Below are positions 63,936-64,000 of a DNA stretch of 64,000 nucleotides, in pieces. The notes under the pieces are model-generated. The model searched no databases and was not told the DNA's origin. It was given only the letters and a program-made list of their open reading frames with translations. The stretch spans positions 7,481,501 to 7,545,500 of the forward strand of contig NC_092668.1 of assembly GCF_032118995.1 (NCBI RefSeq), read 5' to 3'. Source of the DNA: Asterias amurensis. Its lineage: Eukaryota; Echinodermata; Asteroidea; Forcipulatida; Asteriidae. Position 1 is the stretch's first letter. Each line of letters opens with the position of its first letter. The position numbers were made by a program, and so were the translations under genes.

Positions 63936-64000
63936 GTTTTTCTGGTTACTGAAAGCATAAAGTCCCTCGTGGGAATAGACGTATCCATTGTCAGTCAGTC

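Larger units (their letters stand above)
60407..64000. other. Region upstream of AP1AR exon 2
   Basis: Probably AP1AR intron 1 and possibly beyond. It contains a hAT-like element (60781-61432), a cluster of AGGTCA words (61829-62130), a poly-C run (62693-62702), and a foldback near the end (63851-63935). One frame at 63470-63246 (-) begins MRNCAAISS and could be a first exon; see findings. Confidence 0.4.

Overview
This is animal nuclear DNA, most likely from an echinoderm and plausibly a sea star. That assignment is an inference from intron-rich genes whose proteins read like deuterostome orthologues, an AT-rich background, tRNA-derived SINEs, dense miniature transposons and a Ngaro-type tyrosine-recombinase retrotransposon. 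There are no bacterial operons, ribosome binding sites or CRISPR arrays. Protein-coding sequence is only a few percent of the window; most of the rest is transposon-derived.

Four genes can be assembled exon by exon, and the splice phases agree at every junction. (1) The 3' half of CCAR1 lies on the + strand (ten exons, 2151-12846). It carries the SAP domain, the conserved CCAR core, the EF-hand-like region and the C-terminal coiled coil; its 5' half lies before the window. (2) A complete LRRC20-like leucine-rich-repeat gene lies on the - strand (four exons, 28331 down to 24938, 181 aa). (3) A complete CFAP96 (C4orf47) gene lies on the + strand (seven coding exons, 36626-41531, 315 aa). (4) AP1AR (gadkin) lies on the - strand (five exons, 60406 down to 50017) without its first coding exon. 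CCAR1 and LRRC20 converge, LRRC20 and CFAP96 diverge, and CFAP96 and AP1AR converge.

The intergenic and intronic DNA is a nested set of mobile elements. The main ones are: a degenerate Ngaro/DIRS-type element at 15154-21918 with the diagnostic split direct repeats (A1-internal-B1-A2-B2), broken tyrosine-recombinase pieces and a tandemly triplicated SGNH-hydrolase-like segment; a Helitron-like element at 31713-34646; a 688-bp element at 35338-36025 whose inverted ends are arrays of an 11-bp word and which has an 8-bp target duplication; a 5'-truncated CR1/L2/Rex-type LINE at 28781-30150; hAT-like elements; tRNA-derived SINEs, several interrupted by other elements; and at least four families of palindromic MITEs that sit in TTAA targets. 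One copy of the commonest MITE lies inside another copy with a clean TTAA duplication.

The most unusual object is the Ngaro-type element. By eye its A repeats are identical and its B repeats differ at one position, which suggests a recent insertion. Its internal region is nevertheless wrecked: no recognisable reverse transcriptase, a recombinase split by about 1 kb of tandem repeats, lost catalytic residues, and a repeated SGNH fragment lacking the GxND motif. It looks like a defective copy that was moved in trans. All identifications come from reading motifs; no database search was run.
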